64,000 bases of DNA from Mycobacterium sp. IS-3022 (GTDB taxonomy: Bacteria > Actinomycetota > Actinomycetes > Mycobacteriales > Mycobacteriaceae): assembly GCF_001500065.1 (NCBI RefSeq), contig NZ_LQIN01000023.1, positions 310,001-374,000 of the forward strand. The letters are read 5' to 3'. Shown piece by piece: positions 42,146 to 52,022 of the stretch; position 1 is the stretch's first letter, and every line of letters starts with the position of its first letter. The position numbers were made by a program, and so were the translations under genes. Below the pieces are notes generated by a model. That model was not told where the DNA came from and searched no databases. It was given only the letters and a program-made list of their open reading frames with translations.

Positions 42146-42725
42146 TCGCATCCATCCGCGGTGAGGTTCTCGACATCGCGCTCGACCACGTCGTGATCGA
42201 AGCGGCCGGGGTGGGCTACAAGGTGATGGCGACCCCGTCGACGCTGGCCACGCTGAGACGCGGCACCGAGGCCCGGCTGATCACCGCGATGATCGTGCGC
42301 GAGGACTCCCAGACGCTGTACGGCTTCGCCGATGCCGACGCGCGTGACCTTTTCCTCACGCTGCTCGGGGTTTCCGGCATCGGACCGAGCATCGCACTCG
42401 GGGCGTTGGCGATGTATGACGGGCCCACCCTTCGCCAGGCCATCGGCGACGGCGACATCACCGCGCTGACCCGGATCCCCAAGGTGGGCAAGAAGACCGC
42501 CGAATTCATGGCGTTGAGCCTGCGTGACAAGGTCGGCATGAGTTCACTGGCGGGGGCCGCAACGGTGAACGGGCATTCGGTGCGCGGTCCGGTGGTGGAA
42601 GCGCTTGTTGGACTTGGATTTGCGGCCAAGCAGGCCGAGGAGGCCACCGACAAGGTGTTGGCCAACGAGCCCGAAGCCTCTCAGTCGACTGCATTGCGGG
42701 CGGCGTTGTCCATGCTGGGGAACAA

Positions 42726-42729
<4 letters not shown>
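42142..42729 (+). CDS. ruvA: Holliday junction DNA helicase RuvA
   Basis: A 195-aa junction-binding subunit. The N-terminal OB fold ([20 protein letters not shown]) is followed by two HhH motifs ([33 protein letters not shown]) and the RuvB-contacting C-terminal domain ([18 protein letters not shown]). Overlaps ruvC and ruvB by 4 nt each. Confidence 0.96.
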
Positions 42730-43790
<1,061 letters not shown>

Positions 43791-43801
43791 GGAGGACGGC
43801 G

Positions 43802-44440
43802 ATGGGAAGCGGCACGATCAGGCTCGGCGGAATACTCGGCGTTGCCTCCGCAGGCGTCGTGGTACCGGCGTTTTTGGCCGGCTCTCCGGAGACGCCGAAC
43901 GACGCCAACAGTGTCCAGGCCTATTTCGACGACGCCGCTACGTTTCTCACCGTCAACGGCACGCTGCCGTTGCTGCACTTATTGTTCGGTCTGCTGTTCC
44001 TCGGCGTGCTCGTGTCGATGCTGCGGTCGGCCGCCGGGCCGACGGGCGCGGTGTACACCGCCGGGCTCGGCGGGGCGGTATTTCTGTCCCTGACCGCTGC
44101 CGGACTGGCCGCCGAGGTCGCCGTGCCGGCCGCCATCGTGCGGTTCGACGACATGACCGTGACGGCCTACGCTCAACCGTTCCTGGACTTGGCGGTCTGG
44201 CTGTACCACTACAGCCATATCGGTTCTGCGGCACTCATATTCGCCACCGCATACATCGTCTGGCGCACCGGCGTGCTGCCGAAGTGGTCGGCGGCGCTGG
44301 CGGTGCTGGGCGTGCCGGCGTTGCTGCACACCTGGATCGGCCTGCCGGCCGCGTACAGCGTGATCGTGTGGATCGCGCTGACCGGGCTGTTGATGCTGGC
44401 GATCCCGCCGGTCGTGCATGTGGAAAGTGTCGGCGCGTGA
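43802..44440 (+). CDS. Multi-span membrane protein of unknown function
   Basis: A 212-aa protein behind GAGGAGG, 11 bp after ruvB. It has five to six hydrophobic spans (LLHLLFGLLFLGVLVSML, GGAVFLSLTAAGLAAEVAV, VLGVPALLHTWIGLPAAY). No domain recognised. It may share the ruvCAB transcript. Confidence 0.75.
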   Translation: MGSGTIRLGGILGVASAGVVVPAFLAGSPETPNDANSVQAYFDDAATFLTVNGTLPLLHLLFGLLFLGVLVSMLRSAAGPTGAVYTAGLGGAVFLSLTAAGLAAEVAVPAAIVRFDDMTVTAYAQPFLDLAVWLYHYSHIGSAALIFATAYIVWRTGVLPKWSAALAVLGVPALLHTWIGLPAAYSVIVWIALTGLLMLAIPPVVHVESVGA

Positions 44441-44464
44441 TGCGCCGCATGTTCGGCGAGCGGC

Positions 44465-47400
44465 CTACACCAGTCCCAGCAACTCCAGATCGGTGACGTA
44501 CTTGACGATGACGCCGCGGGTCACGTGCGGAATGTCCTTGTCCGGGCCGATCTTCGCGTCCTGAACCGCCGTCCGGAAACGCTCGGTCGGCGCGATCGAC
44601 CCCCTTATCGGAGTTTCCGGTCGCTGATAGTTGTGCAGCAGCGGAAGCAGCGACGCCTGACGTTGCCGTTCGGGCAACGCGCGGACCGCGGTGTCGAACC
44701 GGTGCAGCCAGGTGGCGTAGTCACCGACACGTTCGATCCGATATCCCGCGTCGATGAGCCAGTCGACGAACTCGTCGAGGCCGAGACCGTCGTCGTAGGG
44801 GTTCATCACGTGATACGTCTCGAACGCCGCAGCGGGTGCATGGCCCACCTGCTCGCCCAGCGTCGAGATGGCCTCGGCGATGAACTCGACCGGCAGCCCG
44901 TCGTAGTGCGCCCGCTGCCGGTTGCCGTCGCCGTCGACCTCGTAGAACGAGAACGGCGCGATACCGGTCGCAACCAGGCTGAGAATCAACCGGGTGAACA
45001 TGTCGGGCAGGTTGAGCTGGCCCGCATAGGTGGTGTCCGCCAGGATCATGTCGCAGCGGAACACCGACACCGGCAACCCGCTGAGATCGTGCGCCTCGCG
45101 CAGCAGTACCTCGCCCGCCCACTTGCTGTTGGAGTAGCCGTTGGCGTAACTGTCGTCGACCTTGCGCGTCGCGCTGATCACCCGGATGTCGCCGTCCTCG
45201 GTGAACCGGCCGGGCGTGATGCCCGCGCCCACCCCGATCGTCGAGACGTAGACGAACGGCTTGATCTTCGTGGTGAGCGCCAGGCGGATGAGCTCGGCGA
45301 TGCCGACGACGTTGGGGCCGAACAGTTGGCTGTAGGGCAGCACGTGGTTGACCAACGCGGCCGGGTCGACGATCAGGTCGACGGTGTCGGCCAGCCGCTG
45401 CCAGGTGTGCCGATCCAGGCCGAGGTCGGCTTCGCCCTTGTCGCCGGCGACGACCTCGAGGTGCTCGGCAGCCAATTCCCGGTAGTGCCGGAGCAATTCG
45501 GGATCACCCGAGTCGAACGTGTCGTCCAACCGTGCGCGCGCCGACGCGTCGTCCTTGGCCCGAACCAGGCAGATCACCTTGCCGTCGACCATTTCCATCC
45601 GCTCGAGCCATTCGAGGGCCAGATACCGGCCGAGGAAACCCGTCGCGCCGGTCAGCAGCACCGTGCGCACCTCGGAGGCCGGACCGGGCAACGACGGTGC
45701 CGCCGCAAGCGTCTCGGCGTCGACGAACTTGTCCAGCGTGAGGTCGCCGGCGTGGGCTTCGACGGTGTCGCGGCCGTGCACCGATGCGAACGTCGGGCGC
45801 ACGGAGCCGCGCCGGGCCGCCTCGACGTACTCCGCCAGCGCCGTCAGGTCGTTCGCCGGGCTGACGATGACGCCGACCGGCACGTCGATGTCGTAGATCT
45901 CGGTCAGCAGATTGCCGAAAGTCAACGCCGACAGCGAATCACCGCCGAGATCGGTGAAATGCGCATCGGGCTGCACGTCGGCTGCCGCGGCGCCGAGGAG
46001 CGCAGCTGCGGCGCGGCTGACGGTCTCGATGACGGGTCGGTCGGAGCCGTGAAGGCGCAATTCGCGCAACTCGCCGGCCTGGCTGTCGGCCAGCTGAGTG
46101 TAGAGCTGTTCGAGCTGCTCGCCGTAGCGCTCCTTGAGTTTCGGGCGCGCGAACTTGCGAATACCGGTGAGCAGACCGTTCTCGAGCGTGAACGGCGTTG
46201 TCTCCACGATGAAGTCGCGCGGGATCTCATAGGACTGCAGTCCCGCGGTCCTGGCCACGTCCTGCAGGGATTCGGTGATCGCACTCTTCAGCGAGGCATC
46301 GCCGTGGCGGGCGAGCGCATCCTCGGTCGGCACGATCACAGCGAGCAGGTACGAGCGAGCGCTGTTGCCGTAGACGAAGATCTGGCGAACAAGCGGGCTG
46401 GTGTCGAACGCCGCTTCGAGTTTGGACACCGTGACGAACTCGCCCTGTGACAGTTTGAGCACGTTGTTGCGCCGGTCGAGGTAGGCCAGGCGGTCGGGGC
46501 CCAATTCCGCGACGACGTCACCGGTCCGGTAGTACCCGTCGGCGTCGAACACCTCCGCGGTGGTCTCCGGGCGCTTGTAGTAGCCCGGGAACATGGTCTC
46601 GGACTTGATCAGCAATTCGCCTCGCGGATGAGGCCGATCGGTGCGGAAGTAACCGAGATCTGGGACGTCGGCGAGCTTGTAGTCGATGACCGGCGGCCGG
46701 GCCACCTGCCCGTCGACGAACACCGCGCCGGCTTCGGTCGAGCCGTAGCCGTCGGTCAGGTGCAAGTCGAGCAGGGATTCGACAAACGCCGTCATCTCGG
46801 CCGAAATCGGCGCGGAGCCCGTCATCGCGGAAACGAACCGGCCGCCGAGCAGGTTCTGACGTAGATCGGTTAGGACTTCGGTCTCGGCGGTCCCGCGGTC
46901 GACGCCGGTGGCGGTTCGGCGGTCGACCTCGCTTTGGAACTGTTGGAAGATCATGTCCCAGACCCGCGGGACGAAGTTCAATTGGGTGGGCCGCACCAAC
47001 GCGAGGTCATTCAACAACGTCGAAAGATCGCTTCTGGCAACGAAATAACCGATGCCCCCGGCGCCCAGCGTCGCGTATAGGATGCCGCGGCCCATCATGT
47101 GACTCATCGGCATGAAGTTCAACGTGATCGACGGAAGCGCTTCTCCGGCACCCCATGTGGCCATGCTCGATCGACGCCAGGAGCCCGCCACCATCTTGGC
47201 CAGGTACATCGCGCCCTTCGGCGTTCCTGTGCTGCCCGAGGTGTAGATCAGCAGCGCGAGGTCGTCGTCGCCGAAGTCGAACGGAGTCGGAGTCGGCAGT
47301 GCCCGGCCGCGAGCGAGCGTGTCGCCCAACGTCTCGACCACGACGTCGGTTTCGGCCAACCGGGATCGCGCGGCCGTAAGTGTGTCGCGGTGGTCATCGA

Positions 47401-47983
47401 GTTCTGCGTGATAGTCGAACACCATCAGTCGCTGCGGGAGGTGACCGGTGAGCATCACCTCGACGGCGTCGTCGAGGAGATCGACGCTCGAGGCGATCGC
47501 GACGGGCTCGGTTTCGGCGGCGACGGGCCGCAGTTGTCCGACCGGGGCGCTGGTCTGCAAGGGCACCGAAACCGCGCCGACACGCAGCAGTGCCATGTCG
47601 ATGGTGGTGTAGTCGATGCTGGTGAAGCCGAGAATGGCGACCCGATCACCGGGCTGGACGCCGTTGTGCGTCAGCGCGGCGGCGACGGCGTCGACGCGGT
47701 CGGACAGTTCGCGATAGGTGATGGTGTCGAACCGCGGAAGCAGTTGCGCAGATGTCCTACCTGTATCGGCATCGGTGACGAACTCGACCGCGCGTTGTCC
47801 GAGCGCTGGCCGGTCGGCGTAGGCGTCGAAGATCGTGTGGAGAACACGGCGGAGGGTCAGGTCCGACGCTTCGATCGCGTGGGCGATGTGTTCGTTCGGT
47901 TGGGCGGCGGCGAACTGTGGATCGCTGGCGAACAGGTGGGAGATGCGGCGGGCCAACCTTGTTTCACGAATATCAGAAGTCAT
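44465..47983 (-). CDS. car: Carboxylic acid reductase (FadD9-like)
   Basis: A 1172-aa enzyme that reduces fatty and aromatic acids to aldehydes with ATP and NADPH. The adenylation domain (about 1-640) has [17 protein letters not shown] near 250. The carrier domain has [13 protein letters not shown] (phosphopantetheine Ser near 683). The reductase domain starts [19 protein letters not shown] near 779 and has the Tyr-x3-Lys pair YSNSKWAGE. Needs activation by a phosphopantetheinyl transferase encoded elsewhere. ATG 47983 gives the usual family length. Confidence 0.96.
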   Translation of the reverse strand: MTSDIRETRLARRISHLFASDPQFAAAQPNEHIAHAIEASDLTLRRVLHTIFDAYADRPALGQRAVEFVTDADTGRTSAQLLPRFDTITYRELSDRVDAVAAALTHNGVQPGDRVAILGFTSIDYTTIDMALLRVGAVSVPLQTSAPVGQLRPVAAETEPVAIASSVDLLDDAVEVMLTGHLPQRLMVFDYHAELDDHRDTLTAARSRLAETDVVVETLGDTLARGRALPTPTPFDFGDDDLALLIYTSGSTGTPKGAMYLAKMVAGSWRRSSMATWGAGEALPSITLNFMPMSHMMGRGILYATLGAGGIGYFVARSDLSTLLNDLALVRPTQLNFVPRVWDMIFQQFQSEVDRRTATGVDRGTAETEVLTDLRQNLLGGRFVSAMTGSAPISAEMTAFVESLLDLHLTDGYGSTEAGAVFVDGQVARPPVIDYKLADVPDLGYFRTDRPHPRGELLIKSETMFPGYYKRPETTAEVFDADGYYRTGDVVAELGPDRLAYLDRRNNVLKLSQGEFVTVSKLEAAFDTSPLVRQIFVYGNSARSYLLAVIVPTEDALARHGDASLKSAITESLQDVARTAGLQSYEIPRDFIVETTPFTLENGLLTGIRKFARPKLKERYGEQLEQLYTQLADSQAGELRELRLHGSDRPVIETVSRAAAALLGAAAADVQPDAHFTDLGGDSLSALTFGNLLTEIYDIDVPVGVIVSPANDLTALAEYVEAARRGSVRPTFASVHGRDTVEAHAGDLTLDKFVDAETLAAAPSLPGPASEVRTVLLTGATGFLGRYLALEWLERMEMVDGKVICLVRAKDDASARARLDDTFDSGDPELLRHYRELAAEHLEVVAGDKGEADLGLDRHTWQRLADTVDLIVDPAALVNHVLPYSQLFGPNVVGIAELIRLALTTKIKPFVYVSTIGVGAGITPGRFTEDGDIRVISATRKVDDSYANGYSNSKWAGEVLLREAHDLSGLPVSVFRCDMILADTTYAGQLNLPDMFTRLILSLVATGIAPFSFYEVDGDGNRQRAHYDGLPVEFIAEAISTLGEQVGHAPAAAFETYHVMNPYDDGLGLDEFVDWLIDAGYRIERVGDYATWLHRFDTAVRALPERQRQASLLPLLHNYQRPETPIRGSIAPTERFRTAVQDAKIGPDKDIPHVTRGVIVKYVTDLELLGLV

Positions 47984-48034
47984 CACGGAATCTTTCGAAG
48001 AGCATGGATATGAGGGGCGCGCCGTTGCGTCCAC

Positions 48035-48062
48035 CAATTACATCGTTAGTAAAACTAATTGT
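48035..48062. promoter_or_regulatory. AT-rich palindromic region upstream of car
   Basis: An AT-rich island in GC-rich DNA containing TTAGT-AAA-ACTAA (48046-48058), flanked by CAATTA (48035-48040) and TAATTG (48056-48061). It lies 52-79 bp upstream of the car start and should hold the promoter and an operator for a TetR-like regulator (inference). Confidence 0.45.
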
Positions 48063-48117
48063 ATTCCTGATGCTCGCCGGCCATGCGACCGGCCTTTGCG
48101 TCTGACGTAGCGCCTGG

Positions 48118-48744
48118 TCAGCGAATCGCCGGGACGGCCGCTTCTGGGGTTGAGCGCCCGGCGAGCACTTCCACCGCGGCGGTGGGGTCGGGCACGGCGA
48201 TCAGCAAGTCGCGCGTCGCCGTCAAGGCTTCGGTGGATGGTTCGACCCCGCCGACCGCGTCGGCGAGGTCGAGCAGGTGCACCGTCGCCTCCATCAAGGC
48301 GGTCTCGGCGACGACCGCCAACGTGGTGCTGCCGATGAACGGATACGCGATCACGATGTCCGCCGGCATCGGGGTGGCGCGCAGGATCTGCGTGCATTCG
48401 GTGAACCGGTCGGAGGCGGCCTGCGGGGTCAGGCCTGCGGCTTCGGACGCGGCCGCCTCGGCGAGGCTCTCGGCGTTCGTGTTGGCAACCCCGTCGGGCT
48501 CGTTGAAGCGGCGCAACAGGACTGCCGCATCGGTGACCGCGGCGGGCCCTCCGATGACCGCGTCGGCGAATCGGTCGAACATGGCCGGTTCGGGGGTGAC
48601 GTGGGCGAGCAGGGCCGCCACGTCCCAGCCGGCGCAGCGGGTCGGCGCCGCCCACTCCTGCGCTGTCAGCTGCGCGCACCGGTGTGCCCAGCGGTCCCAC
48701 GCGTCGGCCAGAACGCGGCGGGCTGCGTCACCGTCGAGTCGCAT
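48118..48744 (-). CDS. Maleylpyruvate isomerase-like / TIGR03083 family protein
   Basis: A 208-aa DinB-fold protein. The opening AWDRWAHRCAQLTAQEWAAPTRCAGWDVAALLAHV is the MDMPI N-terminal signature, with the metal-binding His of LLAHV. A later ALMEATVHLLDLADAVG supplies another His. Probably a mycothiol-dependent enzyme; substrate unknown. A start 6 codons upstream is possible. Confidence 0.8.
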   Translation of the reverse strand: MRLDGDAARRVLADAWDRWAHRCAQLTAQEWAAPTRCAGWDVAALLAHVTPEPAMFDRFADAVIGGPAAVTDAAVLLRRFNEPDGVANTNAESLAEAAASEAAGLTPQAASDRFTECTQILRATPMPADIVIAYPFIGSTTLAVVAETALMEATVHLLDLADAVGGVEPSTEALTATRDLLIAVPDPTAAVEVLAGRSTPEAAVPAIR

Positions 48745-48817
48745 AGGGCCAAACGTAGCCAAACACCGGTTACGGGGCCGTCAACGTGGGTATTCAGCCA
48801 GCGACCAAGGAGGCATG

Positions 48818-49573
48818 ATGACCGATACGCGTGTACGGCCGCGGGGTGGGCGGATGCGGATGCCGCGCAGCCGCGGCGCCATGAGCGGATTCCTGTTGAT
48901 TCTGTTGGGCGCGTGGGGTGCGCTGGCTCCATTCGTCGGCCCGATGTTCGATTTCGCGTACAGTCCCGACCAGGCGTGGACGTGGACGACCGGGCGTGGC
49001 TGGCTGGAGGTGCTGCCGGGCGTGGTGACCGTGCTGGGCGGCTTGCTTCTACTCATGTCGCGTAACCGCGCGACGGCGATGCTGGGCGGCTGGCTGGCCG
49101 TCGCGGGCGGCGCGTGGTTCATCATCGGCCGTGCCCTGGCCGGACCGCTGGGGATCGGCGACGCGGGTGTGCCCGTCGCCGCGACCGAAGGCAAGGCGGT
49201 CGCGCTCGAGCTGACGTACTTCTACGGGCTCGGCGCGCTGATCGTGTTCCTCGGCGCGGCTGCGCTGGGGCGGATCTCGGTGCGTAGCGTGCGCGACGTC
49301 GAGTGGGCGGATCGTCCCGTGGCTGCGGGCGCGGTCGCCGAGCAGCCGGCTCGCACCGTCGACGAACCTGCTCCTGTCGTCGGTGAGCCCGCTGTGGCAG
49401 AGCACCGCACGACGTCGACGGACCAACCCGCGGCGACTGCACAGCCCGCGATGGCCGAGCAGCGGACCGAGGTCATCGGCCCCACGGCCGACACCGCGCC
49501 GCCGCGCCGCCGCAGCCTGCTGGACAGGTTCCGCAGCGGTGGCGGGAGTCGCGGCCGCTTCGCACACCGGTAA
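48818..49573 (+). CDS. Membrane protein with disordered C-terminal tail
   Basis: A 251-aa protein. AGGAGG lies 4 nt before the second of two adjacent ATGs. Four membrane spans fall in residues 20-165 (GFLLILLGAWGALAPFVGPM, VLPGVVTVLGGLLLLM, GGWLAVAGGAWFIIG, YFYGLGALIVFLGAAALG). An Ala/Pro/Glu-rich tail and a basic end (PPRRRSLLDRFRSGGG) follow. Function unknown. A strong hairpin follows the gene. Confidence 0.75.
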   Translation: MTDTRVRPRGGRMRMPRSRGAMSGFLLILLGAWGALAPFVGPMFDFAYSPDQAWTWTTGRGWLEVLPGVVTVLGGLLLLMSRNRATAMLGGWLAVAGGAWFIIGRALAGPLGIGDAGVPVAATEGKAVALELTYFYGLGALIVFLGAAALGRISVRSVRDVEWADRPVAAGAVAEQPARTVDEPAPVVGEPAVAEHRTTSTDQPAATAQPAMAEQRTEVIGPTADTAPPRRRSLLDRFRSGGGSRGRFAHR

Positions 49574-49585
49574 CTGCCCGTATCA

Positions 49586-49623
49586 GACGCACAGTGCCCC
49601 GACACTTCGGGGCACTGTGCGTC
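49586..49623 (+). terminator. 17-bp perfect hairpin
   Basis: The arms GACGCACAGTGCCCCGA and TCGGGGCACTGTGCGTC with a CACT loop, 12 nt after the membrane protein stop. Followed by CTCGTCGTGT, a weak T-containing tail. It acts as a terminator or is a mobile palindromic unit. Confidence 0.65.
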
Positions 49624-49803
49624 TCGTCGTGTCCGGGCTCGCGTGACGTATGTCCCAAGTCGTCGCTCGTGCGACGAGTCTCACCGGCTAGCTGTGATCT
49701 GCATGACTGAACGGGGCCTGCGCAGAAGCTAGCCTGGCTATGTAACCGCCCGCATCGGTGGCACCGATAGGCGACTTTTCACTCATTGCTTAGGAGACCC
49801 CGG

Positions 49804-50112
49804 ATGTCCGAGAGGCGCGGCGTCACTGATTCCATTGCCGCACGCCAACATTCGGCCACTGCGGTGTGTGAGGCATTCGGCTTCCCTGAAGAGGACTGGC
49901 CGATGTTCGCCCGGTGGGCTGCGGGTCCGATGACGCCGCACGACGAGGAAGCGCTGTACCAGTACGTCGATGTGATGATCGCCGACCGCTGCTGGAAGCC
50001 GACCGATGATCTCCTTTCGCACCTGATCGACCTCGAGGTCGACGGGCTCGAACTCACCGCCGACGACATCCATCGTTTCGTCGCCACGCTGGTGGGCGCC
50101 GCCACCTTCTAG
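49804..50112 (+). CDS. Short protein resembling an internal cytochrome P450 segment
   Basis: A 102-aa protein behind AGGAG. AVCEAFGFPEEDWPMFARWA and DDLLSHLIDLEVDGLELTAD resemble the region from helix D to the start of helix I in bacterial P450s. It stops at LVGAATF, where a P450 would continue with the AGxET motif. The ExxR and heme-cysteine segments are absent, so it cannot be an active P450. Either a remnant or a reused domain. Confidence 0.6.
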   Translation: MSERRGVTDSIAARQHSATAVCEAFGFPEEDWPMFARWAAGPMTPHDEEALYQYVDVMIADRCWKPTDDLLSHLIDLEVDGLELTADDIHRFVATLVGAATF

Positions 50113-50573
50113 CGTCCTGCACCTTCAGGGTCGAGTTCGTCCAGCAGGCGTTGCATCGTCTGGCACATCTGAGCGAAGCTCCGTTCACCGACTACGCCCG
50201 ACCAGCGCGCTTCGATGTCGGTGACGCGGGCGCCGGCGTCGGCCATGAGAGCTTGTCCGCGGTTGGTCAGATCGATCAGCTTGGCTCGGCCGTCCGCGGG
50301 ATCCGGCCGTCGGCTGAGGTAGCCCAGCGACTCGAGGTCGTTGACGAGCTCCGAGGTCGCAGCGAGGCTCAGCTGCGCGCGATCGGCGAGTTCGGTGAGC
50401 CGGATGCCGCCCGACCGGATATTGCCGAAGATCGCCAAGTGCGGCTCGCGTACGTCGCCGTAGCCGGCCTCGGCGCGGGGAGCAGCCAAATCGTCGCGAA
50501 ACTCCCGCAGCAGGCGGAGGAGTAATTGTCCGACCGCCTGACGGTGCGGCGGCTGATCCCTTGACGAAGCCAT
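50109..50573 (-). CDS. MarR-family transcriptional regulator
   Basis: A 154-aa winged-helix regulator: IRLTELADRAQLSLAATSELVNDLESLGYLSRRPDPADGRA is the HTH plus wing. ATG at 50573. It is divergent from the hydrolase gene with a 57-bp shared region that has overlapping palindromes, so it likely controls the hydrolase and itself. It overlaps the end of the P450-like ORF by 4 nt on the opposite strand. Confidence 0.9.
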   Translation of the reverse strand: MASSRDQPPHRQAVGQLLLRLLREFRDDLAAPRAEAGYGDVREPHLAIFGNIRSGGIRLTELADRAQLSLAATSELVNDLESLGYLSRRPDPADGRAKLIDLTNRGQALMADAGARVTDIEARWSGVVGERSFAQMCQTMQRLLDELDPEGAGR

Positions 50574-50595
50574 GGCCTCCGAGGATACTACGGTT

Positions 50596-50616
50596 ACCGA
50601 AGTTTCGGTTTCCGAA
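50596..50616. promoter_or_regulatory. MarR operator candidate
   Basis: ACCGAA-GT-TTCGGT (50596-50609) overlaps TTCGG-TTT-CCGAA (50604-50616). Both lie between the divergent MarR and hydrolase genes, where MarR proteins normally bind. Confidence 0.6.
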
Positions 50617-50630
50617 GTAATAGAGGGCCC

Positions 50631-51470
50631 ATGATCGCCTCCAGCGCGCATTTCGTCAGCACCGACCTCTGCCGGTTGCACGTTCGTCGCATGGGAGCAG
50701 GACCGCCGGTGGTGTTGTGGCACAGCCTCTTCGTCGACTCGCGGTCCTGGAGTGCGCTGGTGGACACACTCGCCCGCGAGCGAACCGTCTACACGATCGA
50801 CGGTCCGTCCCACGGCAAGAGCGAGGCCGTCCGGCGCGACTTCGCCTTCGAAGAAGTCGTCGCCGCAGCAGAGCAGGCATTGGATCGTCTCGGCATCGTC
50901 GAACCCGTCGATTGGGTGGGTAACGCGTGGGGTGGGCACATCGGTATCCGGCTCGCCGCCGCGGAATTGCCGCGGTTGCGCACGCTCACGACGATCGGGA
51001 CGCCGGTGCGGGGGTTCACGATGGCGGAGAAGCTCACGAAGGGGTGGCCGCTCGTCGCGATGTACCGGTTCGCCGGACCCAACGGCTTCATCATGAAGCA
51101 GCTGTCGGACTCGCTGCTCGGCGTCCAATCCGTGACCGCTGAGCCCGAACAGGCTCAGGTGACATTGGCGGCATTCCGAGATGCCGACCGCAGCGGCATG
51201 TATCACGCGATGCGGTCGATGATGCTCAATCGCGCCGGCGTGGAAGGCCTTTTGGCCGACGTCAAGGTGCCCACCCTGGTGCTGTCCGTCCGCGAGGACG
51301 TGATGGGTTGGCGGCCCGAGGAGGCGCGGCGAACGTGCTCGGCCATCCCGGACTGCCGCGTCGAGGAGGTCGCAGGCACCGGGCATGTCTCGCCGCTGTT
51401 GATCGACCGCGACCGAATCATCCGATTACTGAGTGATTTGTGGAGTCGTACCGGCGGTCAGCGCCGTTAG
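50631..51470 (+). CDS. Alpha/beta hydrolase
   Basis: A 279-aa hydrolase. VVLWHSLFVDSRSW is the oxyanion region, DWVGNAWGGHIGI the nucleophile position. Here the elbow reads GNAWGG, with Ala-Trp where Ser is usual, so catalysis may differ from classic serine hydrolases. VLSVREDVMGW and GTGHVSPL supply acid and His. The last codons and stop lie inside the palindromic repeat at 51435-51483. Confidence 0.82.
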   Translation: MIASSAHFVSTDLCRLHVRRMGAGPPVVLWHSLFVDSRSWSALVDTLARERTVYTIDGPSHGKSEAVRRDFAFEEVVAAAEQALDRLGIVEPVDWVGNAWGGHIGIRLAAAELPRLRTLTTIGTPVRGFTMAEKLTKGWPLVAMYRFAGPNGFIMKQLSDSLLGVQSVTAEPEQAQVTLAAFRDADRSGMYHAMRSMMLNRAGVEGLLADVKVPTLVLSVREDVMGWRPEEARRTCSAIPDCRVEEVAGTGHVSPLLIDRDRIIRLLSDLWSRTGGQRR

Positions 51471-51483
51471 GACTCCACAAATC
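51435..51483. repeat. REP-like palindromic element, copy 2
   Basis: The arms GATTTGTGGAGTC and GACTCCACAAATC enclose a centre sharing ACCGGCGGT and AGCGCCG with copy 1 (37541-37593). The element overlaps the 3' end of the hydrolase gene, so it encodes the last residues (about LWSRTGGQRR) and the stop. Confidence 0.75.
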
Positions 51484-51608
51484 GCGATGGCTCTGGAGGG
51501 CGGGCCCATCGGCGCGGACACGCGCAATGGCACACTGGTCAGTTATGGGCGCGCGGCCCCTCCGTCGCTGCGCCGTGACCACAAGACCTAACGAAAGACT
51601 TTGTTGCC

Positions 51609-51944
51609 ATGGATCTGGTCGTCTTCCTGCCCCTGCTCATCGTGTTGGGGGCATTCATGTTCTTCGCGTCGCGCCGCCAGAAAAAGGCGATGCAGGCCAC
51701 CATCGACCTGCACAATTCGCTGCAGATCGGGGACCGCGTGCACACCACGTCGGGTCTGGTCGGAACCATCACCGGCATCACCGACGACGACGTCGAGCTG
51801 GAGATCGCGCCCGGCGTCGTCACCACCTGGATGAAGCTCGCCGTGCGCGACCGCATCACCGACGACGACGAGTTCGACGACGTCGAGCCCGAGTCGACGG
51901 CCACCGAGCTCACCGAAAGCCCGAACACCAAGACCGACGGCTGA
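51609..51944 (+). CDS. yajC: Sec translocase accessory protein YajC
   Basis: A 111-aa protein with one N-terminal span (DLVVFLPLLIVLGAFMFFAS) and the family core QIGDRVHTTSGLVGTITGITDDDVELEIAPG. It partners SecDF, whose genes follow. The C-terminus is acidic. Confidence 0.94.
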   Translation: MDLVVFLPLLIVLGAFMFFASRRQKKAMQATIDLHNSLQIGDRVHTTSGLVGTITGITDDDVELEIAPGVVTTWMKLAVRDRITDDDEFDDVEPESTATELTESPNTKTDG

Positions 51945-52022
51945 GTCCGAGACCCAAGGACACAGCTGGAGCCCGTACCCTTGCGGTGCTGACGAACCGA
52001 TCTCGAGGAGACCTGAGGAAAC

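Noticed and set aside
44525..46450. 641-codon plus-strand frame opposite the carboxylic acid reductase
   Set aside because: Entirely antisense to conserved CAR domains; composition is antisense-like and no domain is visible.
50574..51386. Upstream extension of the MarR gene across the hydrolase region
   Set aside because: It is antisense to the hydrolase; the MarR domain begins at ATG 50573.
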